Assembly (NCBI GenBank): GCA_039105265.1
Contig: JAPFFF010000062.1
Span: 62,001 to 126,000, forward strand
DNA from: Tritrichomonas musculus
Lineage: Eukaryota > Parabasalia > Tritrichomonadida > Tritrichomonadidae
Length of the DNA stretch: 64,000 nt
Direction: 5' to 3'
Made by a program: the position numbers and the translations under genes. The notes beneath the pieces are model-generated. The model was given only the letters and a program-made list of their open reading frames with translations. It had not been told where the DNA came from and ran no database searches. This document shows, piece after piece, positions 31,501 to 41,748 of this stretch (its first letter is position 1; the number at the start of each line of letters is the position of its first letter).

Positions 31501-33853
31501 TGATATCTTCTGGAACTTTTTTACCACAATAATATATATTTCCAAGTTTATTTAGTGCTTCGCTATCATTTTGATCAGCAGCGAGTGAATAATAATAGAT
31601 TGATTTATTGATATCTTCTGGAACTTTTATACCATAATAATATATATTTCCAAGTTCATTTAGCGCATATATACTATTTTGATCAGCAGCAAGTGAATAA
31701 TAATAGATTGATTTATTGATATCTTCTGGAACTTTTATACCATAATAATATATATTCCCAAGTTCATTTAGCGCATATATACAATTTTGATCAGCAGCGA
31801 GTGAATAATAATGGATTGCTTTATTGACATCTTCTGGAACAATTTTACCTTCATAATATATATTACCTAATTCATGTTGTAAATTTATGTCCTTTTTATT
31901 ATTTGCAAGCTGAAAAAAATGAATTGCTTTATCAATATCTCGTGTTACATATTTCCCTTCCCAATAAATAAACCCAAGCATATTCTGTGCTCCTCTATCA
32001 TTTTGATCAGCAGCAAGTGAATAATAATGGATTGATTTATTGATATCTTCTGGAACTTTTTTACCATAATAATATATATCTCCAAGTTTATTTAGTGCTT
32101 CGCTATCATTTTGATCAGCAGCAAGTGAATAATAATAGATTGCTTTATTGATATCTTCTGGAACTTTTTTACCATAATAATATATATCTCCAAGTTCATT
32201 TAGTGCATATATACAATTTTGATCAGCAGCGAGTGAATAATAATAGATTGATTTATTGATATCTTCTGGAACTTTTATACCATAATAATATATATCTCCA
32301 AGTTTATTTAGTGCTTCGCTATCATTTTGATCAGCAGCAAGTGAATAATAATAGATTGATTTATTGATATCTTCTGGAACTTTTATACCATAATAATATA
32401 TATTCCCAAGTTTATTTAGTGCATATATACAATTTTGATCAGCAGCGAGTGAATAATAATGGATTGCTTTATCAATCTTGAATTCATGAATATAAAAATT
32501 TCCAAGATTACATATTCCTGCTTTTTCCCTTTCTCTTAATACGTTCCTTTCGTAAAATTTGATCAATTTTAGTTCTTTTTTTCTAAAATGAATTTTATAA
32601 AATGGTAAAACAAATATCAAATCATTAATAATTGGTCGATCATCAGGGGATATACTTTTACATCTAGTTATGAATTTTTTTAACATACTGGCATTACCTT
32701 CTATTTTTTCATTATCATCTTTATCAAAAAAAATATAATTAAGTATAAAGCCTAATGAATAAACGTCTGATTTGAATGTTAAATTCTTATCACCAGTGCT
32801 AATTTCAGGCGGAGTGTTTGGATGATTGAAATCCAAAGTATATTGTTCATCAATCGTAGTTAAACGATCAAAATCTATCATAATTGCATCTTTATTTTTA
32901 TTAATGATTATATTATTCGGAAACAAATCTCTACATATGCAATTCAATGAATGGAAATACTGAACTGTTATTAAAATCTCAAAAGCAATGTCAAATTTTT
33001 CTATATCACTCAAATTGTGTATATCATATTTATCTAGCGTTTTCCCTTCAATATATTCAATAAAAAGACATTTCTGATGATTTACTTCAATGTATCCATA
33101 ATAACGCGACATGAATGGATACTTCGCTTTTAAATAGTTTTTACGCTCTCGTTCAATCTTATCAATTGTTTCGCAATAAGGAATTTTCAAAGCATAAAGT
33201 TTCTCTTCACTAATATAATATATTAAATCAACAACCGCTGAACTTCCATGACCAAGATTCCTCAATTTAATGTAACATGAATTCTGTGGATCATAGATTT
33301 CTTGACGTTCTTTGATTTCTTCATCAAAATCTCGATTTTCATTGTTATTTATCGTGTTTTTGTAGGCTTTCTTGATGAGAAATCCAGCTATACAATGAAC
33401 AATGGCTTCGAAGAAAGTTTTAATCCAACTCTTATTGTTTATCAGTGATCTATTGAGAAAAAGTGAAAATTCATTTATTTCATATGAAAAAGTGGTATCG
33501 TCTTCTTCATTTGAAGAAAGGATTTCCTTCAAAAAATATCTCTGTGAGTTTTGGTGAATGGAAAGAAAGTTGTCAAGAACTGGAATACTAGAATCAGACT
33601 TTGGTTCTTGCTTGAATATTATTAAATTGTAATTAAAACAAATAATGTCATATTTGGTTTCTTTTTCTTGATATTCATCTATTATTATGATTTTGGATTC
33701 ATTTGGGAGTTGTAAAATTTCATCATTCTGTTCATTATTATTATCTATATAAAAAAACTGGAATTTGTGCAGAGTACTACTAAGGTACTCGTTTAGTATC
33801 TTCATATCATGCTTCTTAAAAAGAGATTGAAACTCAGAAAACCTGTCTTGCAT
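28568..33853 (-). CDS. Pseudokinase-like Sel1-repeat protein with homogenised repeats
   Basis: 1761 residues from ATG 33853 (a TTG one codon upstream is not needed). N-terminal region ~1-195; kinase-like domain ~198-440 with glycine loop LGHGSSAVV, YALKIP lysine, catalytic loop CRDLFPNN (Cys replaces His; Asp at ~309), DFD in place of DFG, and PPEIS/DVYSLGFIL. About 33 Sel1 repeats (~455-1650) follow. Most are almost identical copies of a 108-bp unit reading ALNKLGDIYYYGKKVPEDINKAI...YYSLAADQN; outer repeats are more diverged. The C-terminus SYFYEGFDGA resembles the neighbour's LFYEGFGEE. Convergent with that gene. Repeat homogeneity implies unequal exchange or conversion. The frame is intact, so the protein is probably made; catalytic competence is doubtful. 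Confidence 0.92.
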   Translation of the reverse strand: MQDRFSEFQSLFKKHDMKILNEYLSSTLHKFQFFYIDNNNEQNDEILQLPNESKIIIIDEYQEKETKYDIICFNYNLIIFKQEPKSDSSIPVLDNFLSIHQNSQRYFLKEILSSNEEDDTTFSYEINEFSLFLNRSLINNKSWIKTFFEAIVHCIAGFLIKKAYKNTINNNENRDFDEEIKERQEIYDPQNSCYIKLRNLGHGSSAVVDLIYYISEEKLYALKIPYCETIDKIERERKNYLKAKYPFMSRYYGYIEVNHQKCLFIEYIEGKTLDKYDIHNLSDIEKFDIAFEILITVQYFHSLNCICRDLFPNNIIINKNKDAIMIDFDRLTTIDEQYTLDFNHPNTPPEISTGDKNLTFKSDVYSLGFILNYIFFDKDDNEKIEGNASMLKKFITRCKSISPDDRPIINDLIFVLPFYKIHFRKKELKLIKFYERNVLREREKAGICNLGNFYIHEFKIDKAIHYYSLAADQNCIYALNKLGNIYYYGIKVPEDINKSIYYYSLAADQNDSEALNKLGDIYYYGIKVPEDINKSIYYYSLAADQNCIYALNELGDIYYYGKKVPEDINKAIYYYSLAADQNDSEALNKLGDIYYYGKKVPEDINKSIHYYSLAADQNDRGAQNMLGFIYWEGKYVTRDIDKAIHFFQLANNKKDINLQHELGNIYYEGKIVPEDVNKAIHYYSLAADQNCIYALNELGNIYYYGIKVPEDINKSIYYYSLAADQNSIYALNELGNIYYYGIKVPEDINKSIYYYSLAADQNDSEALNKLGNIYYCGKKVPEDINKAIYYYSLAADQNDSEALNKLGDIYYYGKKVPEDINKAIYYYSLAADQNDSEALNKLGDIYYYGKKVPEDINKSIHYYSLAADQNDRGAQNMLGFIYWEGKYVTRDIDKAIHFFQLANNKKDINLQHELGNIYYEGKIVPEDVNKAIHYYSLAADQNCIYALNKLGDIYYYGIKVPEDINKSIYYYSLAADQNCIYALNELGDIYYYGKKVPEDINKAIHYYSLAADQNCIYALNELGNIYYYGKDVPEDINKSIHYYSLAADQNDRGALNKLGDIYYCGKKVPEDINKSIHYYSLAADQNCIYALKKLGNIYYYGKKVPEDINKAIHYYSLAADQNDRDALNKLGDIYYYGEDVPEDINKSIHYYSLAADQNDRGALNELGDIYYYGIKVPEDINKSIHYYSLAADQNDSEALNKLGNIYYCGKKVPEDINKAIHYYSLAADRNDREALNKLGDIYYYGEDVPEDINKSIHYYSLAADQNDSEALNKLGDIYYYGEDVPEDINKSIHYYSLAADQNDSEALNKLGDIYYYGEDVPEDINKSIHYYSLAADQYDGEARLKLGNIYYYGKKVPEDINKATHYYSLATYHNYIEAFYMLGNIYYEGKNIQKDIDKTIHYLTLAADRSHVNAQYMLGYIYYDGRDISRDINKSIHYFTLAADQKSSDAQNMLGLIFFEGDYVQQDIEKAIYYFQLASEKNNKNALFSLGIILYEGVFVPKNIDKSIRYLRFAANQDLNIAQFYLGRIYYEGEYVSQDIDIAIRYLTLSAANKYYDAQFYLGSIYYEGLYVDYDIEKSIHYFKEASCFNNQYAKNNLGIIYKKGQGVEPRIANTIEYFNEAIQQKNDAVAMFNLAHIYFYEEGVQSDLKKAMELIVKSLLSDIPHSLDLLCLIVLKKYQQFSIDDIKKDFENISKDSGEDLAEIVFEVIFIYEKLFMAIKDINLVYYGFNIENQTMKEKIEKIDNRSELNSYFYEGFDGA
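31033..32520 (-). repeat. 756-bp higher-order duplication (7 x 108 bp) inside the Sel1 array
   Basis: Two blocks carry the same atypical repeats (protein WEGKYVTRDIDKAIHFF followed by LANNKKDINLQHELGNIYYE). The landmark positions 31033 and 31789 are 756 bp apart, exactly seven 36-residue units. The duplication therefore kept the reading frame and the solenoid register. Confidence 0.85.
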
Positions 33854-34269
33854 CAAAATTTATGCAAATAAAAAATAAAACACAAATTGTGAATATATTT
33901 GGTTTCATATAAATAAAATTGCCCCAATAACATAAAACCTCAAAAAATAAATTTATCGCAATATATATATATATATAAATATTTGAAAATAATTAAAGTA
34001 AAAGTTTTTTTTTTTAAGATTAATTCCACTTAATTAAATGAAAAATCTCTTCATTTGCGATTATGTAAATCACACTTACCAAATATTTGATGGCGTAACC
34101 TCTCATGAAGATTCTAAAAGTTATTCGTAGCATTTGTGTGGCTTAACTCCTCTTCCAATTATAAAAAACTCAAGAAATAATAGAACTTGATATAAGTTTT
34201 TCAAGACTAGATGAAAGAGTTAATTTTTAGAACGTATCAAACTTCTAGGAATTGCCTGAAAATAATATA
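33854..34269. other. Intergenic AT-rich region
   Basis: Upstream side of the Sel1 gene, containing a (TA)n stretch at about 33960-33978. A moderately GC-richer segment (34020-34200) has no recognisable gene. Confidence 0.4.
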
Positions 34270-34600
34270 CAGGGTGGGACATTCAAGTCGGGCCCGAATT
34301 TTTAATTGAATATAAACTGCCAAAAAAGATTCAAAATTGTATAAATTTGAATGGATGGAACATTCAAGTCGGGCCCATTTTTATTGAAAAAGTTTATTAT
34401 TTGATTGATTTTTTAATTTTATTTTTAATAATCTAATAAAGTAGTAAAGCACAATTTATTAAAAATATATATATATATTAAATGAAAAACTATCGATATA
34501 TATTTATTTTTCTTTATATAATTTTTTGAGAGAATGGGACATTCAAGTCGGGCTCTTTTTTTTCACAAAAATAGAAAATTGAGAGAATGGACCATTCAAG

Positions 34601-35056
34601 TAGGCTTGTTAAGTCTCAATTTTCGATATTGATAATTGATCCATTTTTCTGATATCAATATCAAATCAAAAATTTTATCTCTGATATTAATAATGAATGA
34701 AAATAAAAGATCGATTATCAATATTGAATTTTTTTTAACGTATTAAAATTTTGTAAACTTTTTTAATTGATTACTTCACATATACGTTATAAAATTTAAT
34801 AAAAACTGATTCTTTTACATAATAAATTAGAATATATTTATTTTATGCCATTAAAATACTATTTTAAATGGTTTTTTCAGGTATTAATTTCGATTAATCA
34901 AGATTCGATATCAAAATACTATTTTTTTTGTATCACATTTCATACTTGATAATCGAATTCATCAATTAAAATTTCCAATCGATAACATTTTATTATCGAT
35001 TATCTGAGTTAAAAAAAGTGCCAAACCTGATAATTGATATCAGAATAACAAGCCTA
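34601..35056. mobile_element. Element L (456 bp, hAT-like MITE) inside M
   Basis: Ends TAGGCTTGTTA / TAACAAGCCTA. The insertion splits a CATTCAAG|TCGGGCCC motif of M. The flanks CATTCAAG (34593-34600) and TATTCACG (35057-35064) are an 8-bp duplication with two mismatches, so the insertion is older. Subterminal GATATTGATAATTGAT and its inverted counterpart are present. Non-coding. Confidence 0.75.
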
Positions 35057-35396
35057 TATTCACGTCGGGCCCAAATAAATTTTATCAATTCTGTCTTCAA
35101 TTAGAAAAATATTTAATTGATTATAAGGATACCTCCAATGCCACTTCCTCCATTTTTCCGACACGCCAAACCAAAAAGCATTGGAGGAATGGAGGAAGTA
35201 TTGAAAATTTATTTTTATAGAAATTTGATGTAATACTGTGTTTTATTTTATATATATATATATTAATTATGCAGAATAAATACTTTTTATAAAAAAATAT
35301 ACTTAAATTTCTAATTATTTATTATGATATTTTTATTTTAATTTTGTAAAAAAATTCAAACTTTTTAAATTGAATTATGTTTTGCTAAATAAAATA

Positions 35397-36762
35397 GGGG
35401 GTGTAACGATAGAAAATTTTCAATAAATTGAGATAAAAAATCAAATATCTATAGGATTTCCTTGAAAAGCATATAGTTAAAATGCATATTAAAAACTATA
35501 AATAAAAAATAAATTCAATTGATCAAAAGCCTACCAGAAGTCGAGTATACACTTTTTAAATTTCTGAAGCTCTGTTTGAATCATGTTTATAAAAAAAACA
35601 ATATGAAAATTATTAATAAATATAAATAAATAGTCATATACAAGTATATAATTAAAATATATGTTTACTATTTGAAAATATAAAACAGAAGTCGAGATTA
35701 TGCATTTTTTTATTTCTGAAACTCTGTTTGATTTTTAAATAAGAGAAATATCCTTGTAAATGTATGATATTTCATAGTATAAAATATAACATATACTATT
35801 ATATATATTGATAAATGATAAAATAATTCTTTATTTCATTTATATCTTTTATTTAATTCTATCATTCTGAAATACAAAAATTCCAAATAAACAAACAGAG
35901 CTTTTGAAAAATGAAAAGTGTATACTTGACTTCTGATGGATGAAATGAAATAAAAAATATTTTTTCTGATTCTATATTTTGTATCTATTATAAATATATA
36001 CTTTTTATAAATTTTAAATAAGTAGGTGAAAAAAAATCGTTATCTAAACTGCTTCTCAGCGGTTGTACAACTAATTGAGAGATATTCAAAAGTTTACATT
36101 TATCTACTTTCAAAATTCAATTAGGTTGTACAACCGTTTTTTCATATTTAAATAAAAAAGAATAAAAAAAAGGAATTTATGATTAGATTTGATTTATATA
36201 ATAAAAGAAATGGAAATGTATGACAGTTTGTAAGCTAGTATTGCTGAATTGCTATATAGTTTGGTAATGAGCCTATATTTATTTGAAATTTGATTATCAT
36301 TAATCATGGGAACGTTCTGAGTTACTCCAAAGTGCCATGTAATTTGCATCTATTTGTTGCGTTGGAACATTTTTACTAATGATACACGAGATTCTGATTA
36401 GCTTTCTCTAAGGAATACTAAATAAAAATGATTTGAATTCAATTATAATTTTTTCTTTTGAAAATTTGAATGATGTAAAATTTTCTTTCTATGAATTTAT
36501 ATTTATCTACATTCAAAAATTGTATAGAAGTTTATTCATTTCTGAAGAAAATTTAAAAAAGCAATTAAATGCACAATTTAACAATATTTTAAATAACTTA
36601 TTTAATCATTATAACTAATCAAACATTATATTGTTAATTATGAAAGTATATAAAATAAATATTCATTATGAATTTAGATATTAACGAAATTTCAAATACG
36701 AAATTTGAATTCATCTCAAATACTTGTACAACCGTTGAGAACCAGTTTATCGTTACACCCCC
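35397..36762. mobile_element. Element D inside C (1366 bp, TA target)
   Basis: Ends GGGGGTGTAACGATA / TATCGTTACACCCCC flanked by TA (35395-35396, 36763-36764). Composite interior. At 36035-36070 an internal variant of the terminal region recurs (CTCAGCGGTTGTACAAC, against CTCAACGGTTGTACAAG near the right end). A second motif, AGAAGTCGAG...GAAGCTCTGTTTGA, appears at 35537, at 35695 and inverted at about 35892-35935, suggesting another relic inside. Non-coding. Confidence 0.8.
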
Positions 36763-37122
36763 TATTAAATAAAAAAGGTATTTTTTCAAAACATAAATAT
36801 ATCGGTAAATATAATTTTTTTAAGAGTAATTATTTTTTTAAAATTTTATATTTATATAATTAAATACAAATATATGCATTATTTTATCAAAAAATTAGTT
36901 TTTTAGTTTCCTCCAGATTGAATAAATTGAGTATGGAGGAACTTATGGCGGTTTGGAGGAAAAAAAGCATTCAAAAAGGAGGAAAAAACCGTCAAGGAGG
37001 AAGTTCCTCCATTCTCAATTTGGAGGAACTTTGGAGGAACTATAAATGTGAATAAAAACATTTAATAATTTAATTCTTTAATTTATTATATAATTTTATT
37101 AAACAATTATTTGTTTTTTTAA

Positions 37123-37350
37123 GGTACAAATCTCATACGTTAAAAATTGAAAAAAGGCACGTTAAAATTTTAAGAAAAGCACCCTCCCAGAAAAAGTTTA
37201 AATTTCAATTCGTGTCAGATTTTGATTTCTGAACTTTATTTTTTATATAATTCAATTAAAAATTTTTTTATTTATTTTTTATATAACATGTCGAAAAATA
37301 AAATAAATGTCAAAAAAAATTGCGGTTTGGTAACGTATGAGATTTGTACC
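37123..37350. mobile_element. Element G inside C (228 bp, TTAA-flanked MITE)
   Basis: Ends GGTACAAATCTCATACGTTA and its inverted copy, each flanked by TTAA (37119-37122, 37351-37354). TTAA duplication is the piggyBac signature; a shorter TA reading is also possible. Non-coding. Confidence 0.75.
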
Positions 37351-39482
37351 TTAAACAAATTTAAATTGTTTAATAAGATATGATAACTATAAGAAAACTA
37401 CTTTTCAAAGGTTAAAGCCAAGCACTCTCTACCTCGCTTTGATAATTATGTTGAACATTAAATTGCATTAGTGCATTTAGAATATATGTAATATTACCAG
37501 TAATTACTTTATCACCTTCAGATCTTCGTTAAAAATATCAATTTTTCACAGCTCTATTATTTAAAGCAGCAGATTCAGATTCTACATCTTTAATAACAAT
37601 TTTTATTTGTGGATCAACTTTTATTTATTTTTATTCCTCAAAGAAATCAGCATAATCAAAAATAATTATTACCTTTGTTTCACTTTCATTAACAACAGTA
37701 ACGCCAACAACAAAAATAAATGTTAAAATAATGCAATTCTCTCGTAAATCAAGTTAATTTCAGCTTCTCCAAAGTTAGCTCAAACTGATATTTTATGATG
37801 AAATCATAAAAAATAATCAAAGCCATTATAGCAAGATCTAAGATTAATTATTACAATGACGATATAAATAAATACATATCATCCAAAATAAGAGATTTTT
37901 TACTTATTTTTATTTTTGTGAATTTAAATGGTCTTTAAGTAAAAAATGATTTTTTTTTTATATAAATATAGATTTCTTTTATTAAAAATATTTGTGTCAA
38001 TGGATAAAAGATGAAATAAGTTAATGAAATGAGAATGAATATGGAGAAGATATTATATTAAGATGATAAAAATAAAAATTGGAATGAAAAAGGAGAAAAG
38101 GTTTTTCAAAAAAATGCCAACAAATAAGGAGATGAGATTAAATAAGAAGATAGAAATAAATAAGGAGATGGATAAATATTATGATGAGATTGTATTTAAA
38201 TAAGAGATTAAATAAAAAGATCAGAATGAATAAGGAGATAGGTGAAGATAAAGATCAGATTGTATAAAGATATGAAAATAAATAAGAAGAAAGGTTTCAA
38301 TAATGAAATGAGATTGTATTAAAATATGAGATTAAAAAAGAATATGAGGATAAAAAAGGCAATTCAATAGTATAAAAATGAGATTATATGTAAGAAAGAA
38401 ATTAAATTAAAGATTATCCATATTAGAACAGAAATAAATGATGTAATCTAGTAATATTATATCAAATTTTATGTTTATCACTCAAGATGAGAATTTTTCT
38501 ATGTCATGAAATCGTTGAATTATAAAATAAGACTTTCATTATGAAATTTAAAAAAGAAAATGATTTTTTTTTTCAAATTTTTGATATGAAAAATTAGTTA
38601 CGTTAATAATGACCGATAATTTTTTTTTTATTAAAAATATATATATAAGTTAAAGAAAATATAAAAATAAGCTAAAGAAAACATTTATCAAATGGTCATT
38701 AATGAAATTTTTATAAATTGTCCCTGCTAAAGACACTTGACTGAAAATTTTTTGAAGGTGAAACATCCGCCACGTTTTACAAAATCTTCCTCCAACACCT
38801 GAAAAATAGGCTTTGGAGGTATCCTTATTGATTAATGAATAAAAACTAAAATTGAAAAGGTTTGTTAACTACGTTTTTTATCACTTTAAAAAGGACCATT
38901 TTTCTCTGTAATACTGAGTTATCTTATTAAACAGAGAAAGTTATGAAAATATATTTATTAAATAGAGATTAATTTAAATCAAATTTAGTTTATTCTTAAG
39001 AAAAAACTTTTAAACTTTTTCAGAATAATGGACATTCAAGTCGGGCCCGATGATTGAAACAACCATATAAAAAAGAATTTATGCTTTTATATTGTATAAT
39101 GTAATAATAAATAAATAAACATAATATTTTAATTATATATTTTTGAATAAAATAAATTTTAAAAAAGATATTTATATTTTATTCAAAATGATTGGTTATT
39201 TGTTATATCCATGGATATATTTATTCAATATTTTATTTATAATATTAGAATATATTATTTTATTCATATGCTTAATATATTACAAAAAAATTATTCCCTT
39301 TAGAAGATATTTATATTTTGTTTACAATTTTTTTTTTGAATAAAATTGGCCCGACTTGAATGTCCATTCTTCTGAAAAAGATTATATTTGTACGTTAAAA
39401 ACATTGAAAAAAATTGAGAAATTTGAATACCTAGGGCCCGACTTGAATATTCCTCGGCCCGACTTGAATGTCCCACCCTGTA

Positions 39483-39920
39483 TTAATAAATAAGTTTATA
39501 TTACTATTTTATATTTTTTAAATTTTAAGTCGGCAATTCGTTTGACTGTTTCCTCTAGAATAAAAAATTACGAATTTATTGTATATAAAAATTATTGTAT
39601 ATAAAAGATAAGATATTTTAATTATAATAATACTTTTTTTTGAAATAAAAGGTACCCAAACTCTATTTTTTCGGACAATACCTTTTCTATTTTATTTAAT
39701 TATTTTATAAATACTCATATTTATATATATTTAAAAATATTAAAATTTTATCTAATATTTTCCAGTATAAAAAGAAATTTAATTTTGTCAAATTTTGAAA
39801 AGAAATTTAAATTTCAAAATTGAAAAAGTTTAAAAATGATTGTTTTATGAATTTGATTAAAAAATCTTTTTGATTAATATTTTTTAAATAAATATATACA
39901 TATAAATGTTTATATATTAA
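39483..39920. other. AT-rich spacer between M and H
   Basis: Low-complexity AT sequence with no gene recognised. Confidence 0.4.
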
Positions 39921-41195
39921 GCTCGGAAAGTTATCCAAAATTTTAAAAGTTATCCCAAAGTTATCCCAAAATTTTTTTCCTAGAAAAAGTGTTGAACTTA
40001 TTCTAAAAAGCTAATAAAAAGTCAAAAAAGTAAAATTCTCGTGAAATTATAAAAATTTATATTATTTTTTTATTTACCTGAAAAAAATATTAATCCATTT
40101 CTATATTATGATTGGTAGTTACTGGCATCTATTATTTTTTTTAAATTTAAGTTTTTTTTTTTTTAAATTTTTAATATTGTAAATACTTTTCATTTATGCA
40201 AATTCAGACTGAATTTCATCAGAATCATTTATATTTGCAACAGGATTCCAATTTTTTTATTTGATATGCGATTTTGGTTTCATATCACCATTAGTTTTTT
40301 AGAATTATGGTAAAAATAATTCAATTTTTGATATAAAATTTCAATTGCAGTTAAGTATTAAATACAAAAATTTATTAAAAATTGAATTTTTATATGAATA
40401 TTTGGTCCTAAATTGAGAAAGCCTCAATAAAATGGCATCTTGAATTCAAATTTTCTTTGCTAAAAACTTTTTTTGAATGCCTTTGAATTCGCTATAAAAG
40501 CATATAAGTTAATTATCCCATAAAATATATAGATTTATATGATATTACATGCTATTATAATTTTATATGTATTTTATATTTCCTATATATCAAATAAATA
40601 ATTTATATATTTAATATGAATTAAGATAAATTTATATTAATCAAAAATATTTAAATTTAAAAAAATTTTATTTTTTAATTAATATAAATATACGAAAATA
40701 TCAGCATATTTTTGTCCAAATTAATCAAATTACAGTCATATTGTCGATTTTATTGGTTTATTGTTTGGAAATACAATGCAATTTTCCAGTTTTTAATGTC
40801 AATTTCAGTTTTTTATTTAATAAACTCATATGTTTCTTACCAAACGCATTTAATGATGCCATCAAAGTACATTTAATAATGATATAAAAGCGATCTTTTT
40901 ATTAATTAAGGTTTTTTATGTGTTCATATATTTTATACCAATTTTTTTGGTTTAATTTTTACAGCAAAACAATTTTTATCTCAAAAATTGAAGATCTTTT
41001 GAAAAAATAGTTCAGTTGCTTTTTTTTAAAAATTTTTATTTTTCGAAAATTTTTATTATTTTATCTCAAAACGACTGATTTGTAATGTATTATGCTTTTA
41101 ACGCAATATTATAATAAAAATAAGCTTTTTTTTTTTAAAAAAAAAAAGTTATCCTAAGTTATCCTAAAAAGTGACAAAAAGTTCAAATTCCGAGC
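39921..41195. mobile_element. Element H (1275 bp, TTAA-flanked, non-autonomous)
   Basis: Ends GCTCGGAA / TTCCGAGC with TTAA on both sides (39917-39920, 41196-41199). Just inside each end are repeated GTTATCC(C/T)(A) motifs in opposite orientation. No coding sequence. piggyBac-like by target site only. Confidence 0.7.
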
Positions 41196-41199
41196 TTAA

Positions 41200-41748
41200 G
41201 TTTATATATATATATATTTATTGCTATTAATAGTTTTTTTTGATTATTTTATGAGAATCTAAAAAAAAATCATTTTAATTATTGCATTTTTTAATTTCAT
41301 TGTTATCATATATATTATTACATATTTATAAATTATATAATATCTTATATCGTGAAATATATTTTATAAAAATAAGATAAATATATTTTATTATTTGAAT
41401 GCATTCTGAATTTAAAAAATTAATATTGTCTATATATCTTAAGCAATTAATTAATATATTATTATACAATATAATATATATGATTTAATAATATTGCATA
41501 TTTATTAAAACAAAGTAAATATCTAAATTTCCAACTTAGATTAAATTTATCGAGAATTCAGTTACTGAATTTTAATAAGTATTCATTATTTCATATCCTA
41601 TCAAATATTTAATATATTATTTGATATCTCATTTTATATATTATATTCAAATACATTAAAATAATTATATATTTAATATAATATAAATAAAATGTAATTT
41701 AAAAATATTATTATTTAAATTATTTCATAAATTGAAAGAAAAACTATA
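41200..41748. other. AT-rich spacer between H and I
   Basis: Extremely AT-rich, with TATATA runs near 41210 and 41460-41480. No gene or repeat end recognised. Confidence 0.4.

Larger units (their letters stand above)
35124..38827. mobile_element. Element C inside M, GGAGG-rich ends, itself host to D and G
   Basis: Ends TAAGGATACCTCCAA / TTGGAGGTATCCTTA, flanked by TTGATTA (35117-35123, 38828-38834), extendable to 8 bp (ATTGATTA) if the ends are asymmetric. Own DNA is about 2.1 kb. It contains multiple GGAGGA motifs, concentrated at 35128-35190 and 36905-37040, some arranged as inverted pairs (CCTCCAATGC...GCATTGGAGG). 37540-37780 has a faint coding feel, and 38000-38420 is a purine-rich imperfect repeat (ATAAGGAGAT-like). 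No transposase recognised. A non-autonomous hAT-like element is the best reading. Confidence 0.75.
34270..39480. mobile_element. Mariner-like non-autonomous element M hosting a nest of others
   Basis: Ends CAGGGTGGGACATTCAAGTC / complementary GACTTGAATGTCCCACCCTG, flanked by TA (34268-34269, 39481-39482). The CAGGGTG terminus and TA target fit Tc1/mariner. M's own DNA is only about 1.06 kb; the rest is inserted elements L and C, and C in turn contains D and G. M has several subterminal copies of ATTCAAGTCGGGCCC, in direct orientation on the left (34281, 34362, 34541, one split by L), one at about 39034, and inverted on the right (39345, 39435, 39455). No transposase; the 66-codon frame 39143-39343 is AT-driven. 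Confidence 0.85.

Noticed and set aside
29700-32520. CRISPR-like array or satellite in the 108-bp repeats
   Set aside because: The repeats are in-frame Sel1 coding units in one long open frame, with no spacers.
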